DNA of 53,896 nucleotides from Leptolyngbya iicbica LK (GCF_004212215.1 NZ_QVFV01000008.1:31930-85825), one strand, 5' to 3'; numbered from the stretch's first letter, positions 9,562-19,105 are shown. Notes: generated from the sequence alone by a model not told the origin. Program-made: numbers and translations.

Positions 9562-10284
9562 GTGAATCTGTCGTCACTAGGCTTTTTTCGCAGTTTAAGG
9601 ACTCGTAATCGCCAATTTGCCGTGATTGGCCTGGGGCGCTTTGGCCGAGCTGTCTGCATGACTCTCAACGCGCTCGGGTATGAGGTTCTCGGTATTGACC
9701 AAGATGAACAAAGTGTGACCCAAGCCTTGAAGGATGAGATTGCCGCTCATGCTGTACAACTTGATTCGACCCAGCGGTTGGCGCTCGAAGAAGCGGGTAT
9801 TCCTGACTTTGACACGGTGATTGTGGCGATCGGCAATTACATCGAAGAGAGCGTCATTACCACGTTGAATGTGAAAGAACTGGGCGTGAACTATGTGGTG
9901 GCGAAAGCGTCTAGCGAAACCCATGGCAAGTTGTTGCATCGGGTTGGTGCTGACCAAGTCGTCTTTCCAGAACATGAAATGGGGTGCAATTTAGCGCGAG
10001 CGATTACCCGTCCCGGCATTCTCGATCGCTTTGAGCTGGATCCCGACAACAGCATTGTGGAACTGCGAGTCCCGACTGCCTTTGATCAGCGCACGATCGC
10101 AGATTTAGATCTGCGTAATAAATATGGGGTGACTTTACTGGCCATTACTCACCCCGGCAATGACGAAAAATTTGAAGTGAACCCGAGTCCTGTGACGCAG
10201 TTGCATAAAGGGGCGGTGATGGTCGTCATCGGCAGCAACCACGGTTTGGAACGTTTACCCCTGGAAGATGATGAAAAAGCCTAG
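9562..10284 (+). CDS. TrkA/KtrA-type potassium uptake regulatory subunit (RCK domains)
   Basis: A 240-residue cytoplasmic gating subunit. An N-terminal Rossmann RCK_N domain (about residues 17-140; [13 protein letters not shown] is the GxGxxG nucleotide loop, with Asp in LGIDQDEQ) is followed by an RCK_C domain (about 150-235). There are no membrane segments, so it must work with a separate KtrB/TrkH-type pore subunit, which is not in this window. The domain order and length fit KtrA, important in cyanobacteria for K+ uptake under hyperosmotic stress. The GTG start has AAGGAG 8 nt upstream. The 3' end overlaps anmK by 17 bp, implying translational coupling. Confidence 0.88.
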   Translation: MNLSSLGFFRSLRTRNRQFAVIGLGRFGRAVCMTLNALGYEVLGIDQDEQSVTQALKDEIAAHAVQLDSTQRLALEEAGIPDFDTVIVAIGNYIEESVITTLNVKELGVNYVVAKASSETHGKLLHRVGADQVVFPEHEMGCNLARAITRPGILDRFELDPDNSIVELRVPTAFDQRTIADLDLRNKYGVTLLAITHPGNDEKFEVNPSPVTQLHKGAVMVVIGSNHGLERLPLEDDEKA

Positions 10285-11473
10285 CCTGCGTGTCATCGGC
10301 CTCATTAGTGGCACCTCCGTAGATGGCATTGATGGGGTGGTGGCGACGATTGCGGGCACGGGTTATGACTTGCAAGTAGATGTCATCGGCGGTGACACAC
10401 TGGCCTATCCAGCTGCCCTGCGCGACCAGGCACTCGCTGTGGGAGCAGGCGCACCGTTGGCGATCGCCGACCTCGCTACTTTGGATGATGCGATCGCCCG
10501 CCAGTTTGCTCAAGCCGCGCAAACGCTCATCGACCAATATGGGCCGGTTGATCTCATCGGCTCTCACGGACAAACCGTTTTTCATCGCCCTCGTACTGCG
10601 GGCTCTCCCTCAGAAACTCATCTGGCCTACAGCCTGCAACTGGGGCGTGGTGATCTTATTGCTGCCCTGACCCAGTGCCCCACCGTGAGCAATTTTCGCC
10701 AAGCAGACATCGCCGCTGGGGGGGAGGGAGCGCCGCTGGTGCCGCCAGTGGACTTAGCGTTGCTGAGCCATCCCACTCGTACCCGCTGCATTCAAAACAT
10801 TGGCGGCATCGGCAACGTGGCCCTGCTTCCTCCCTGGCCGGCCCCCCGTCAAACTCCACCTAAAGTAATCGGTTGGGATACCGGCCCTGGTAATAGCCTG
10901 ATTGACTTAGCCGTTGCCCAATTCACCCACGGTCAGCAAACCTACGATCGCGATGGTGCTTGGGCTGCCCAGGGCACGCCACATCCTGCCTTGGTGGCCC
11001 ACTGGTTAGCGCATCCGTATTTTGCCCAGCTACCGCCCAAATCGACCGGACGAGAACTGTTTGGCCAGGACTTTTTAAACCAGTGTTTGCAAGATGCGGC
11101 GGCGTATGACCTGCCCCCGGCGGATGTCTTGGCCTGTTTGACCGAACTCACTGCTTGCTCCATTGCCCACAGCTATCAGACCTTTCTGCCCCAACTCCCC
11201 GATGAGGTGTTGCTCTGTGGCGGGGGTAGCCATAATCAATCCCTGGTCAGTCGGTTGCAAGCGCATTTACCGACAGTCACTATACAAACGACGAGTGCGG
11301 CGGGGGTCGCCGCCGATCTGAAAGAAGCCCTGGCCTTTGCGGTGTTGGCTTATTGGCGGCAACAAGCCTTTCCAGGCAACTTGCCAAGTGTGACGGGGGC
11401 ACGCCAGGAAGCAGTACTGGGTGAGTTATGGCAGCCCACACCCAGCGCCTCAATTGGCATAGGGCGGAGATAA
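10268..11473 (+). CDS. anmK: Anhydro-N-acetylmuramic acid kinase
   Basis: A 401-residue ASKHA-fold kinase that opens and phosphorylates 1,6-anhydroMurNAc to MurNAc-6-phosphate in peptidoglycan recycling. Family motifs are present from end to end: [15 protein letters not shown] at the N-terminus (phosphate loop), [11 protein letters not shown], the segment [24 protein letters not shown], and [12 protein letters not shown] with the adenosine site. The ATG at 10268 overlaps the K+ channel subunit gene by 17 bp; the next codon is also ATG. It complements the lytic transglycosylase at 2.9 kb. No MurQ etherase is seen in the window. Confidence 0.95.
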   Translation: MMKKPSLRVIGLISGTSVDGIDGVVATIAGTGYDLQVDVIGGDTLAYPAALRDQALAVGAGAPLAIADLATLDDAIARQFAQAAQTLIDQYGPVDLIGSHGQTVFHRPRTAGSPSETHLAYSLQLGRGDLIAALTQCPTVSNFRQADIAAGGEGAPLVPPVDLALLSHPTRTRCIQNIGGIGNVALLPPWPAPRQTPPKVIGWDTGPGNSLIDLAVAQFTHGQQTYDRDGAWAAQGTPHPALVAHWLAHPYFAQLPPKSTGRELFGQDFLNQCLQDAAAYDLPPADVLACLTELTACSIAHSYQTFLPQLPDEVLLCGGGSHNQSLVSRLQAHLPTVTIQTTSAAGVAADLKEALAFAVLAYWRQQAFPGNLPSVTGARQEAVLGELWQPTPSASIGIGRR

Positions 11474-11712
11474 GCATTGGCAACAAGCTGAACCGTCCAA
11501 ATCCATGAGCTGACCCAGTCTGAATTAGCTGTGAAACCGTGCGGATATTCGCGTAACTTTAATAACTTTTTGCTCACTAGTCAGTGGCTACTGCCGCCGA
11601 TAGTCGCTACTATTTTTGTCAGGCTTGTTTGTGAAATCGGGGCAGATAATCTTTGGGCCTCTGCTTGCGCGATCGCAATTAGCCAGTCATCAGCCTTATC
11701 AGGAAACTCGGT

Positions 11713-12153
11713 TTGGATCACACATTTTTAATTGAGCCTGGTCGCTGGACGCTGCAGGGCAATTGGTTAGAGCGTGATAAGCCGCCGATGGTATTACGAG
11801 GAGGGATCCTCATTGCCTGGGGCCGAGATAATTGGTTCACTATGGTGATGAAACTCACATTTCCGAATGATGACCACGACGAAATTTCATTGCAGTACAA
11901 AGGCCGCCTAGCCGGTGGCGAACGTCAGTACACCTTTGTCTTGCAGCACAGTGAACTAGGTCGGGTCGAAGGTGAAGGTTGGGTCGCCCCTGCCTCAGTC
12001 GTTCAGCGGTATTGGTGTTTGGGCGATCGCCAACGGCGGACTGGGTTTGAAACCTTATACCAAGTGGGTGAAGCGCATTACCACCTCTCTAGTGGCATCA
12101 TGGCGGGGCATTATCTAACCACTGCAATTGAGGCTAACCTAGAGAGGCAATAA
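11713..12153 (+). CDS. Conserved hypothetical protein, probably all-beta
   Basis: A soluble protein of 146 residues with no signal peptide or membrane helix. Alternating hydrophobic strands and turns (WTLQGNWLER, GILIAWGRDNWFTMVMKLTF, ISLQYKGRL, QYTFVLQHSELGRVEGEGWV) suggest a small beta barrel. The N-terminal half is Trp-rich. It starts at a TTG with AGGAAAC upstream (11701-11707). It lies about 240 bp downstream of anmK and upstream of the broken kinase, with no obvious operon. I do not recognise a characterised family. Confidence 0.7.
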   Translation: MDHTFLIEPGRWTLQGNWLERDKPPMVLRGGILIAWGRDNWFTMVMKLTFPNDDHDEISLQYKGRLAGGERQYTFVLQHSELGRVEGEGWVAPASVVQRYWCLGDRQRRTGFETLYQVGEAHYHLSSGIMAGHYLTTAIEANLERQ

Positions 12154-12570
12154 TCGGTAGAGGTGTCCCGACATTGGGTATCTTGAACCTACTTGCTTAA
12201 GTTAAAGCGGTCAGGGGGAGGCGATCGCCAATCAGGGATCGTAAACCCTTTAATGGTTGCCGCTTTCTGCCGCTAGATTCCGGTGCATTTACTGTCTGTA
12301 GCAGAAAGGACAATCGTTTCAGCATCGCTTCTCCGACCTACTATTGACCCGGCATCGCTAAGATGGCGGTTGGTATGAGTCAGGTACGGAGATGTCTGAC
12401 TGCTCATTCGTCACCTGATCATTGCGATTCATTTGAGCTGAATGCTCCCTCCGCTAGAGCCGGAGTTAGACCCAACCATATCTCAAGCTGGGGGTGACTG
12501 AGCTCTTGGGATGATCGCGGTGAATCATTTGACTACTCAACTTGCAACTTGTGCGCTTGCGGCATCAACT
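12154..12570. other. Upstream region of the serine/threonine kinase
   Basis: About 415 bp without a recognisable gene. The frame of the kinase is open back to 12511, but the ATG at 12571 is the better start because the kinase domain begins directly after it. No strong hairpin, repeat or promoter pair is evident to me. Confidence 0.4.
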
Positions 12571-14123
12571 ATGACAGATCCCAATATTGGGCAAAAACTT
12601 GCGAATCGCTACGAGCTGATGGAACTTGTAGGGCAAGGCGCGATGGGCAAGGTCTATCGGGCAGAAGACACGTTGTTGGGAGGGGTCATCGTTGCGGTTA
12701 AATTTCTATCCCAAACCTTGCTGACCGATAAGATGCGCGATCGCTTTGTGCAAGAAGCCACCACCTGCGCTCAACTCGGACAAAACAGTATTCACGTAGT
12801 GCGCGTCACTGATTACGGCGTCAACGAAGATGACATCCCGTTCTACGTGATGGAATATTTGCAAGGAGAAAGCCTCAGCATCTTAATCAGTCAAAAAGCG
12901 CTCCCGCTGCCCCGATTTTAGGCATCATTCGTCAAATTTGCTTAGGTCTTAAATCCGCCCATGACGGGATTCGTGTCCGCGGCTACGATCGCCCTGTTCC
13001 CATCATTCATCGAGATATCAAACCCAGCAATATTTTGGTCACTCAAGACCCGACCCTCGGTGAACTGGCTAAAGTCCTGGATTTTGGCATCGCCAAGCTG
13101 ATGCAGACCGATAGCGAACAGACCAGTTCCTTTATGGGAACGCTGGCCTATGCCTCGCCCGAGCAAATGGAAGGCAAAGAACTGGACAACCGCTCTGACA
13201 TCTACAGCCTGGGAATCTTGATGTACCAAATGCTGACAGGGCATTTGCCGCTGCGGGCTGCAAGCCACACTTTTGGCGGTTGGTATAAGGTGCACCATAC
13301 CGAGCCGCCGACGCCGATGAGCCAGGCCGCCCCAGATTTGCAAATTCCCCAGGTGTTAGAAAACTTGGTGATGAGCTGCTTGGAAAAACAGGTAGATAAA
13401 CGCCCGCAAAATATTGTGGCGATTCTCAACACCCTGGAACCGCTAGAACAGCGATACGGTACAGGCTTTCGGGTCGGACAACGAATTGGGGCAGCGTTAT
13501 CGCGCGTGCCGATCTCCCCCAAAGCTAAAAAAGAGAGGCCGGCTGAAATTCCCTCCGATGCGTTATCAACGACTGAAGGGGATGTCTGTCGCCTCGCCTC
13601 GTGGCCGCCGAATAAACCGATCGCCGAAATTGTCTTTCCCCATATTCTCCAAAGTCGTGACGGTGCACTCTCGACGTTGTGGGTGATGATGCCGCCGGAC
13701 GAGATTGCCAAGCGCCTGCGAGGAACGCGCTACAACACCTTTATTTGCACTATGTCACCTCATCCCATGGCGCTGTGGCTCACGGTCTTGTATAGTCCCA
13801 AGCATGGACCGCGTTGGCTCCCCTGCTTCCTCGATCTCAAAACTCAGGCAGGCCAGGAAATTGCCTTCCATTTGGGCCAAAGTGGAGAGTACAAAGTCCT
13901 CTACTTTTCGACCCAGGAACCCCAAAAATGTGCCCACGTGGTCACTTGTAGCATCGCTGCCCCGCAACAAAAGATGCTGCAAAGCTGGGTCATGACGGCC
14001 CGTACTCAGCCATCGGTGGGCAGCCCAAATTTCAGCAAACAAATGCTGCGCGATGAACTCAACAACAACCTCAAGGAAAAAGTCTTACAGCATTTAGAGT
14101 CGTTGTATCTCGATACTGATTGA
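12571..14123 (+). pseudogene. Serine/threonine protein kinase with uncharacterised C-terminal domain, interrupted by a -1 frameshift
   Basis: A eukaryotic-type protein kinase split into two frames. The first part (from MTDPNIGQKLANRYE at 12571) has the Gly-rich loop GQGAMGKVYRAED, the ATP lysine VAVKF and the C-helix Glu, then stops at TAG 12919-12921. From about 12918 the other frame carries on without a gap in homology: LGIIRQICLGLKSAH, the catalytic HRDIKPSNIL, DFGIAKL, YASPEQ and RSDIYSLGILMYQ, to the stop at 14123. One base is missing around 12914-12918 (CCCGATTTTAGG; one extra base would read Arg-Ile-Leu-Gly). About 220 residues after the kinase domain form a separate unknown domain (WPPNKPIAEIVFP, MSPHPMALWLTVLY, PRWLPCFLDLKT). 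All catalytic residues survive, so this is either a recent lesion or an assembly error. Confidence 0.88.
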
Positions 14124-14199
14124 TATGTCTGCCGCTGTGGCCAGCTCTGAGTCAACGACAGCTTTAAGCCGTTGGGAGAGACGGCGCTGGATTTCTGCC

Positions 14200-15078
14200 T
14201 TAATCAGCTTTTGGGAAATACAGCACCGGATGCCAGCTATGGCGCAAAATTTCACGAGTCAAGCTAGGCACTGACCAGCGCAGTAAGCCGCCGATGCCCC
14301 GCGAAGAGGTCGCGATCGCCCCGATATCGTGACGGTCAGCTGCCCGCAAGATTTCCGTCAGTGGGTCTCCCTCGACCACCAAGGTTTCCACCTTAAGATT
14401 CAGTTCCCGCAACATTTCAGCGGCTTTTTCCAAGCGTTGGCGGGCATCCTCCATGGGACGATCCCCCTGCAATTCCCGGCGAATGTTGTCGTCAATCACC
14501 CAAAGCAGCCAGTATTGATGATCGGCTGGGGGCGGATTTTGCTGAATTCTGGCTTTGAGGGCCTCTAAAAACTCTGTGGAGCCTGCTGTTCCGTCATAAG
14601 GGATCAGCAAATAATGAAACAGATGGCGACAGCGTAGCGACAATTCTTCCGTCGTGAATGTCGAAATCAGATGGGGCCGCAAAATCATCATCGGCACTGG
14701 CGTCCGCTCCACGAGTTTCATCGTGGTGCTGCCAAAGAGCTTTTCCGACAAGATATTGCGGGTGGGCATCCCCAAAAAGAGGACCTCACAGCCGGTCTCC
14801 TCAACTGTTTGCAAAATGTTGCTGCTGGCCCGACCGCCGCTTACCAGGACCTTGACATCTACCCCGTCAGGCACCTCTTGAATCACCTCTTTGAGCTTGG
14901 TCTGCGCGGCGGCAACTTCATCTTCATCCACTCTCGGGACGCTGCGATCAGTTTCGACTGGCACATTGTGGAAAAAGGTAATGTCTTTGAAGCCACTCTC
15001 TACCAAGCTAGGAATGGTATATGCCAAACGATATAGGCCATCTTCTAAATCAGTACTGATCAGAGCTTTCTGAAACAT
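14200..15078 (-). CDS. Universal stress protein, tandem UspA domains
   Basis: A cytoplasmic protein of 292 residues with two Usp folds in tandem (about residues 1-145 and 160-290), each an alpha/beta domain that may bind ATP. The first starts FQKALISTDLED and runs to TPVPMMILRP. The second starts HYLLIPYDGTAGSTEF and ends with GAIATSSRGIGGLLRWSVPSLTREILRHSWHPVLYF, the G-x2-G-x9-G(S/T)-type phosphate-loop region in a degenerate form. The ATG at 15078 is chosen over one 15 codons earlier because GGAG lies 9 nt upstream and the fold starts at residue 2. It is convergent with the broken kinase. Its trigger cannot be read from sequence. Confidence 0.9.
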   Translation of the reverse strand: MFQKALISTDLEDGLYRLAYTIPSLVESGFKDITFFHNVPVETDRSVPRVDEDEVAAAQTKLKEVIQEVPDGVDVKVLVSGGRASSNILQTVEETGCEVLFLGMPTRNILSEKLFGSTTMKLVERTPVPMMILRPHLISTFTTEELSLRCRHLFHYLLIPYDGTAGSTEFLEALKARIQQNPPPADHQYWLLWVIDDNIRRELQGDRPMEDARQRLEKAAEMLRELNLKVETLVVEGDPLTEILRAADRHDIGAIATSSRGIGGLLRWSVPSLTREILRHSWHPVLYFPKAD

Positions 15079-15123
15079 CAAAAGGCTACTCCACCGAGCG
15101 CTAGCGTCCTTATCATGATGCAT

Positions 15124-15727
15124 TTAAGCACCAGCAGCAATGAAAGATGGGGATACGGTAACAACCGCTTAAATATCTAAACGCCCATTTTGAGCGGGAT
15201 GAACTCTTGGGGGATGATCGAGCAATTCCTGAAAGGCCAGCAGCGAATGCTTGGTCAGGGCAGCCGCTAAGCAACATTATCAAGCGGGGAAAGTCAGCCG
15301 GACTACTCAAAGGAATGAATTTGCAAGGTGAGCTTTTGTTCCCTTCTTGCTGTCGACTCTACGGCTGTGAGGAGGGCTGGCTTTCCAGTTCTGCAGGCGA
15401 TCGCAGCAGCCTGCGAGTCAGCTAAAAAATCACGAAAGTTGGTCTAGTGGAGAGCACCATACGGCTGTGAAAAGAATGGTGCCGATGTGGTTCAAAAATA
15501 TCGATGTAATGGCCAGTTACGCTGACAGACAGCGAGGAATCACAGAGAGCTGCATGAGTTCAACCAAGCCAATACTAAGGTCGAGAGATGTCGTTGGAAG
15601 TTGATGAATAAGGTAAACGCCCCATCATCCCCAGCTCAATTCTGAGTAGAACTCAGCGAGAGAAGGAGGTCGTCCCTCATCAGTACAGAACAGATCGATA
15701 AAGTCAGTAACCGTTCAGAGCGATACG
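15124..15727. other. Long spacer between the Usp gene and nblA
   Basis: About 600 bp between two minus-strand genes. No frame has coding character, and I recognise no tRNA or known small RNA. It contains the Usp promoter (toward 15100-15250) and the nblA 3' end. Transcribed non-coding RNA cannot be excluded. Confidence 0.4.
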
Positions 15728-15916
15728 TTACGCGGCGGAGTCGATGCCCCATTCATGCTTCAAGAATTGCTTGTACATGGTTTCGCGCATCATCATTTGC
15801 TCGTATAGCTTGACCAAGAACTCTTGGGCTTGCTCACGGCTCATCTTATCGACTTGGGTCTCAAAGGAGCGCAAGCTAAACTTTTGCTCCAACGTGAGTT
15901 TCATCGGTTCGTTCAT
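15728..15916 (-). CDS. nblA: Phycobilisome degradation protein NblA
   Basis: A 62-residue adaptor that binds phycobiliproteins and recruits Clp protease, triggering dismantling of the phycobilisome (bleaching) during nitrogen, sulphur or light stress. The family core LTLEQKFSLRSFETQV, SREQAQEFLVKLYEQMMMRE and YKQFLKHEWG is essentially canonical over the full length, including the C-terminal Lys-Tyr/Lys-His region involved in phycobiliprotein and ClpC contacts. The start MNEPMKLTLEQ is standard; no strong Shine-Dalgarno is seen. It is monocistronic by spacing. A candidate promoter and a 30-bp-phased repeat lie upstream (16033-16106), and nblS, the kinase that controls nblA in other cyanobacteria, lies 1.2 kb away. 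Confidence 0.97.
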   Translation of the reverse strand: MNEPMKLTLEQKFSLRSFETQVDKMSREQAQEFLVKLYEQMMMRETMYKQFLKHEWGIDSAA

Positions 15917-16032
15917 GATTCAATCGTCCAACTTGAGAAACAACCCTTGCTAGAACGTGTGAGACAAATTCACTCGCAAGTTGCATCTTTTGTACCCGCG
16001 ATCGCCTCAAACTTCCGCAAGTGGCTATCAAT

Positions 16033-16062
16033 ATCTTACAAAATGTAAAAAGCGTTTGACAA
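16033..16062 (-). promoter_or_regulatory. Candidate nblA promoter
   Basis: On the minus strand TTGTCA (16062-16057) and TAAGAT (16038-16033) are separated by 18 bp, a good sigma70-type pair that would start transcription near 16026 and give a 5' leader of about 110 nt. The spacer contains TTTACATTTTGTAA, which includes an inverted pair of TTACA-like half sites. I see no consensus NtcA site (GTA-N8-TAC) here. Confidence 0.45.
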
Positions 16063-16106
16063 ATAGACTACTGTTTGTGGCTGGAGTGACAAGTAGGCTA
16101 CCGTTT
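16057..16106 (-). repeat. Two 20-bp direct repeats upstream of nblA, phased by 30 bp
   Basis: Positions 16057-16076 and 16087-16106 match at 17 of 20 bases with a 30-bp period, i.e. nearly three helical turns, so on the same DNA face. On the minus strand each reads AAACnGTAGnCTAnTTGTCA; the distal copy contains the perfect palindrome GTAGCCTAC. The proximal copy overlaps the candidate -35 of nblA. This looks like a pair of operator sites for a transcription factor, but the factor is not identifiable by eye. Confidence 0.55.
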
Positions 16107-16145
16107 CCAGGGATGAAATTTTGTGGGGGAATTTTAAAGTTGCAC

Positions 16146-16925
16146 TTACAGCTGGCGTTCTCGCCGCAACATTTGTCGGTAAGCGGCCCAACCCGCAATG
16201 AGCATTGCCCCTGCAAAGCCCACTAAAAAAGTTAGGTGGGGGACAATTACCTCGCCGTCTTCGGTGTTATCCACTGCCGCTTGCAAGGCCAAAATCATGT
16301 GATACACCGGATTATATTCGGCCAGGGAAAGTAGCGAATCGGGAAATAGACGGATAGGTAAGAACGCTCCTCCGAGCAACAGCAGCGGTACTCCAAAAGC
16401 CGCCACCAACGCATTCACGTCTTCGGTGCGTCGCGCCAGTTGCGTGCCTAAAATAAAGCCCAATCCCACATATGCGCCAATGCTGAGCAGAATGATCAGC
16501 ACAGCTAGCGGTAGCGATCCGGTAAACTCAGCGCCGACGGCGATCGCGATCGCCCATACCAAAAGCGCTTGAGCCAGTCCAATGCCACAGTGCGCCACAA
16601 AAATGCCTAAAAAGTAGGCCATGCCGCTGAGCGGTGAGAGAAACAATCGCTTGAGGGTCTGTTGTTCTCGCTCCGATACCACAGTCGCGACACTGCCCCC
16701 CAAGCAGCTAAAAAAAAGCGCCGCCCCGACCAGCGTGGGGGCCGCCGCTTGTTGATAGGCGAGCGCGGTATCAATCTGTGCCCGCTCAGCCAAGATCAGG
16801 CTGTTCATCACCAGCATCAAGACGGGAAAGACTGCCCAAAAAATCAGGCTACGTCGTCGCCGCCACAACTCTTGCCAAATTCGTTGCGCCACTGCGATCG
16901 CTTCTTGCAGGGTTTTGACTGCCAT
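16146..16925 (-). CDS. ABC-2 type transporter permease, orphan
   Basis: A 259-residue integral membrane protein of the ABC-2 exporter family, with about six hydrophobic helices. The conserved cytoplasmic loop between early helices (VSEREQQTLKRLFLSPLSGMAYFLGIFVAH) is the hallmark of this family, as is the region LARRTEDVNALVAAFGVPLLLLGGAFLPIRLFPDSL before the last helices, with EYNPVYHMI. The substrate (polysaccharide, lipid or drug) cannot be told. No ATPase gene is adjacent, so its partner must be encoded elsewhere. The gene ends 229 bp upstream of nblA on the same strand, so read-through into nblA is possible. Confidence 0.88.
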   Translation of the reverse strand: MAVKTLQEAIAVAQRIWQELWRRRRSLIFWAVFPVLMLVMNSLILAERAQIDTALAYQQAAAPTLVGAALFFSCLGGSVATVVSEREQQTLKRLFLSPLSGMAYFLGIFVAHCGIGLAQALLVWAIAIAVGAEFTGSLPLAVLIILLSIGAYVGLGFILGTQLARRTEDVNALVAAFGVPLLLLGGAFLPIRLFPDSLLSLAEYNPVYHMILALQAAVDNTEDGEVIVPHLTFLVGFAGAMLIAGWAAYRQMLRRERQL

Positions 16926-17113
16926 AGCTGTGCACCTTAAGGCCTAATCCTGACTGTAGCCACGTTACCAATGCAAGTTGGCATGCCACAATAGATTCAC
17001 CCCAGAAAAAATCTCCGTTGCGAGTAATTGACTGTCGCTGTTAAGAGTTATGGTCTCAGGCTCGAAGCCATGTTGGGGCAACACCGTAAACGATTTGCTA
17101 GCTGGAGATAGCA

Positions 17114-19105
17114 TTGATCAGCCTGCTCAAAAAAACTCAGGATGTCTTGATGCGCTGGTGGCGTGACTTCACGCTACAGACGCGCTTGCTGGCTGGGGCT
17201 ACCCTTGTTGTCTCACTACTTATGAGTGGTCTGACGTTTTGGGCCGTTAACTCCATTCAGCAAGATGCGCGTTTTAATGACACACGGTTTGGTCGCGACT
17301 TGGGCTTGCTCCTGTCAGCCAACGTCGCTCCCCTGGTTTATGAAGGGGATACTGAAGAGCTGGCGCGGTTTTCCTACAGCTTTTATCAGAGCACGTCGAG
17401 TGTGCGGTACATGCTCTATGCCGATGATGAAGGCTCCATTTACTTTGGGATTCCCTATTCCGATGCCTCCGTTCAAAGCTCGCTCACCCTGCGGCGGCGG
17501 ATGCAATTGCCGGATGACTACGCCCGCAACGCCAATCTGCCCTTTGTTCGTCAGCATTTAACCCCAGCGGGGGAAGTGACCGATGTTTTCGTGCCCATCA
17601 AGTACGACGGCAATTATCTCGGCGTCTTAGCCCTGGGAATTAACCCAAATCCCACCGTCGTCGCTTCCTCAAACTTGACCCGCGATGTCACAGTGGCGGT
17701 ATTCGTGTCGATTTGGGCCATGGTCATTTTAGGTGCGGTATTTAATGCGCTCACCATCACTCAACCCATCAAAGAGTTGCTTACTGGGGTGAAAAACATT
17801 GCTGCGGGTAACTTCAAGCAGCGGATTGATTTGCCGTTGGGCGGTGAATTGGGGGAACTGATCTACAGTTTCAACGATATGGCCGAGCGCCTGGAGCGCT
17901 ACGAAGAACAAAATATTGAAGAATTAACCGCTGAAAAAGCCAAGCTAGAAACACTCGTTTCCACGTTCGCCGATGGGGCAATTTTGCTCGACACCAATAT
18001 GCATGTTGTGTTGGTCAATCCGGCCGCTCGACGCATCTTTGGGTGGGAAGGGCGTGACCTCAGCAACACCACGGTTTTGCAGCATTTTCCGAATGCGGTA
18101 CGGGTGCAACTCACGCGCCCCCTCTTTATGGCCTCAGCGGGTGAGTCCGAGGGCATGGAATTTCGCATTGTGTTGACTGAGCCCACCAGTCGCACCATTC
18201 GGGTGCTGCTGAATACGGTGCTCGATCCGTCGCGCGAAAATGTTAAAGGGATTGCAATTACCGTTCAAGATGTGACGCGAGAAGTCGCTCTGAATGAGGC
18301 CAAAAGCCAGTTCATCAGCAATGTCTCTCACGAACTGCGGACGCCGTTGTTCAATATCAAGTCATTTATCGAAACCTTGCACGAATACGGGGATGACCTG
18401 AGTACCGAGGAGCGCCAAGAATTTTTGGAAACGACTAATCATGAAACCGATCGCTTAACTCGGTTGGTGAATGATGTGCTCGATTTGTCCCGCTTAGAGT
18501 CGAATCGTCGTTATCAATTTGGTGAGGTCGAGGTGGCGCAACCGATTGAGCAAACATTGCGCACCTATCAGCTCAACGCACGGGACAAAAAAGTCAGCCT
18601 CCATCATGAAATCGAAGCTAATCTGCCACCCGTGCGGGGCAACTATGATTTGCTATTACAGGTGTTGGGTAACTTGATTGGTAACTCGCTGAAGTTTACC
18701 GAAGCGGGTGGCCAGGTGATGATTCGGGCCTACCAACTCCCCACAGAACAGCATCACGACAGTTTAGATGAATTTATCCGCATTGAAGTTGCGGATACTG
18801 GCATTGGGATTGCGGCTGAAGATCAAGAGGCCATTTTCGATCGCTTCTTCCGCGTCGAAAACCGGGTACACACCCTGGAAGGAACTGGTCTCGGGCTCTC
18901 GATTGTGAAAAATATCGTCGAAAAACACAGCAGCCAGGTGCATTTGGTCAGTGAAGTCGGCGTGGGGACGACTTTTTGGTTTGATCTGCCCGTTTATCAG
19001 TCTGAGACGCCGCCGATGGTGATGGTGGCGACCCCTGATGAAGGCGAAACCCCAGATGAGGTCTCGCCAGAACTGATCTCAACTCAAAGCAGTAACGATA
19101 ATTAA
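17114..19105 (+). CDS. nblS: Sensor histidine kinase NblS/Hik33/DspA
   Basis: A membrane sensor kinase of 663 residues, the length of Synechocystis Hik33. It has TM1 (about residues 24-46), a periplasmic sensor loop (about 47-190), TM2 (about 195-217), HAMP (about 218-268), a short coiled coil, a PAS domain (about 275-385), HisKA with phospho-acceptor His406 in SHELRTPL, and HATPase with N box (GNLIGNSLKFTEAGG), DTGIGI and GTGLGLSIV. This is the only histidine kinase conserved across cyanobacteria and plastids. With RpaB it adjusts high-light, cold, osmotic and nutrient responses, including nblA transcription. It starts at a TTG with GGAG about 8 nt upstream. The C-terminal 30 residues are acidic and poorly conserved. 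Its response regulator is not nearby. Confidence 0.95.
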   Translation: MISLLKKTQDVLMRWWRDFTLQTRLLAGATLVVSLLMSGLTFWAVNSIQQDARFNDTRFGRDLGLLLSANVAPLVYEGDTEELARFSYSFYQSTSSVRYMLYADDEGSIYFGIPYSDASVQSSLTLRRRMQLPDDYARNANLPFVRQHLTPAGEVTDVFVPIKYDGNYLGVLALGINPNPTVVASSNLTRDVTVAVFVSIWAMVILGAVFNALTITQPIKELLTGVKNIAAGNFKQRIDLPLGGELGELIYSFNDMAERLERYEEQNIEELTAEKAKLETLVSTFADGAILLDTNMHVVLVNPAARRIFGWEGRDLSNTTVLQHFPNAVRVQLTRPLFMASAGESEGMEFRIVLTEPTSRTIRVLLNTVLDPSRENVKGIAITVQDVTREVALNEAKSQFISNVSHELRTPLFNIKSFIETLHEYGDDLSTEERQEFLETTNHETDRLTRLVNDVLDLSRLESNRRYQFGEVEVAQPIEQTLRTYQLNARDKKVSLHHEIEANLPPVRGNYDLLLQVLGNLIGNSLKFTEAGGQVMIRAYQLPTEQHHDSLDEFIRIEVADTGIGIAAEDQEAIFDRFFRVENRVHTLEGTGLGLSIVKNIVEKHSSQVHLVSEVGVGTTFWFDLPVYQSETPPMVMVATPDEGETPDEVSPELISTQSSNDN

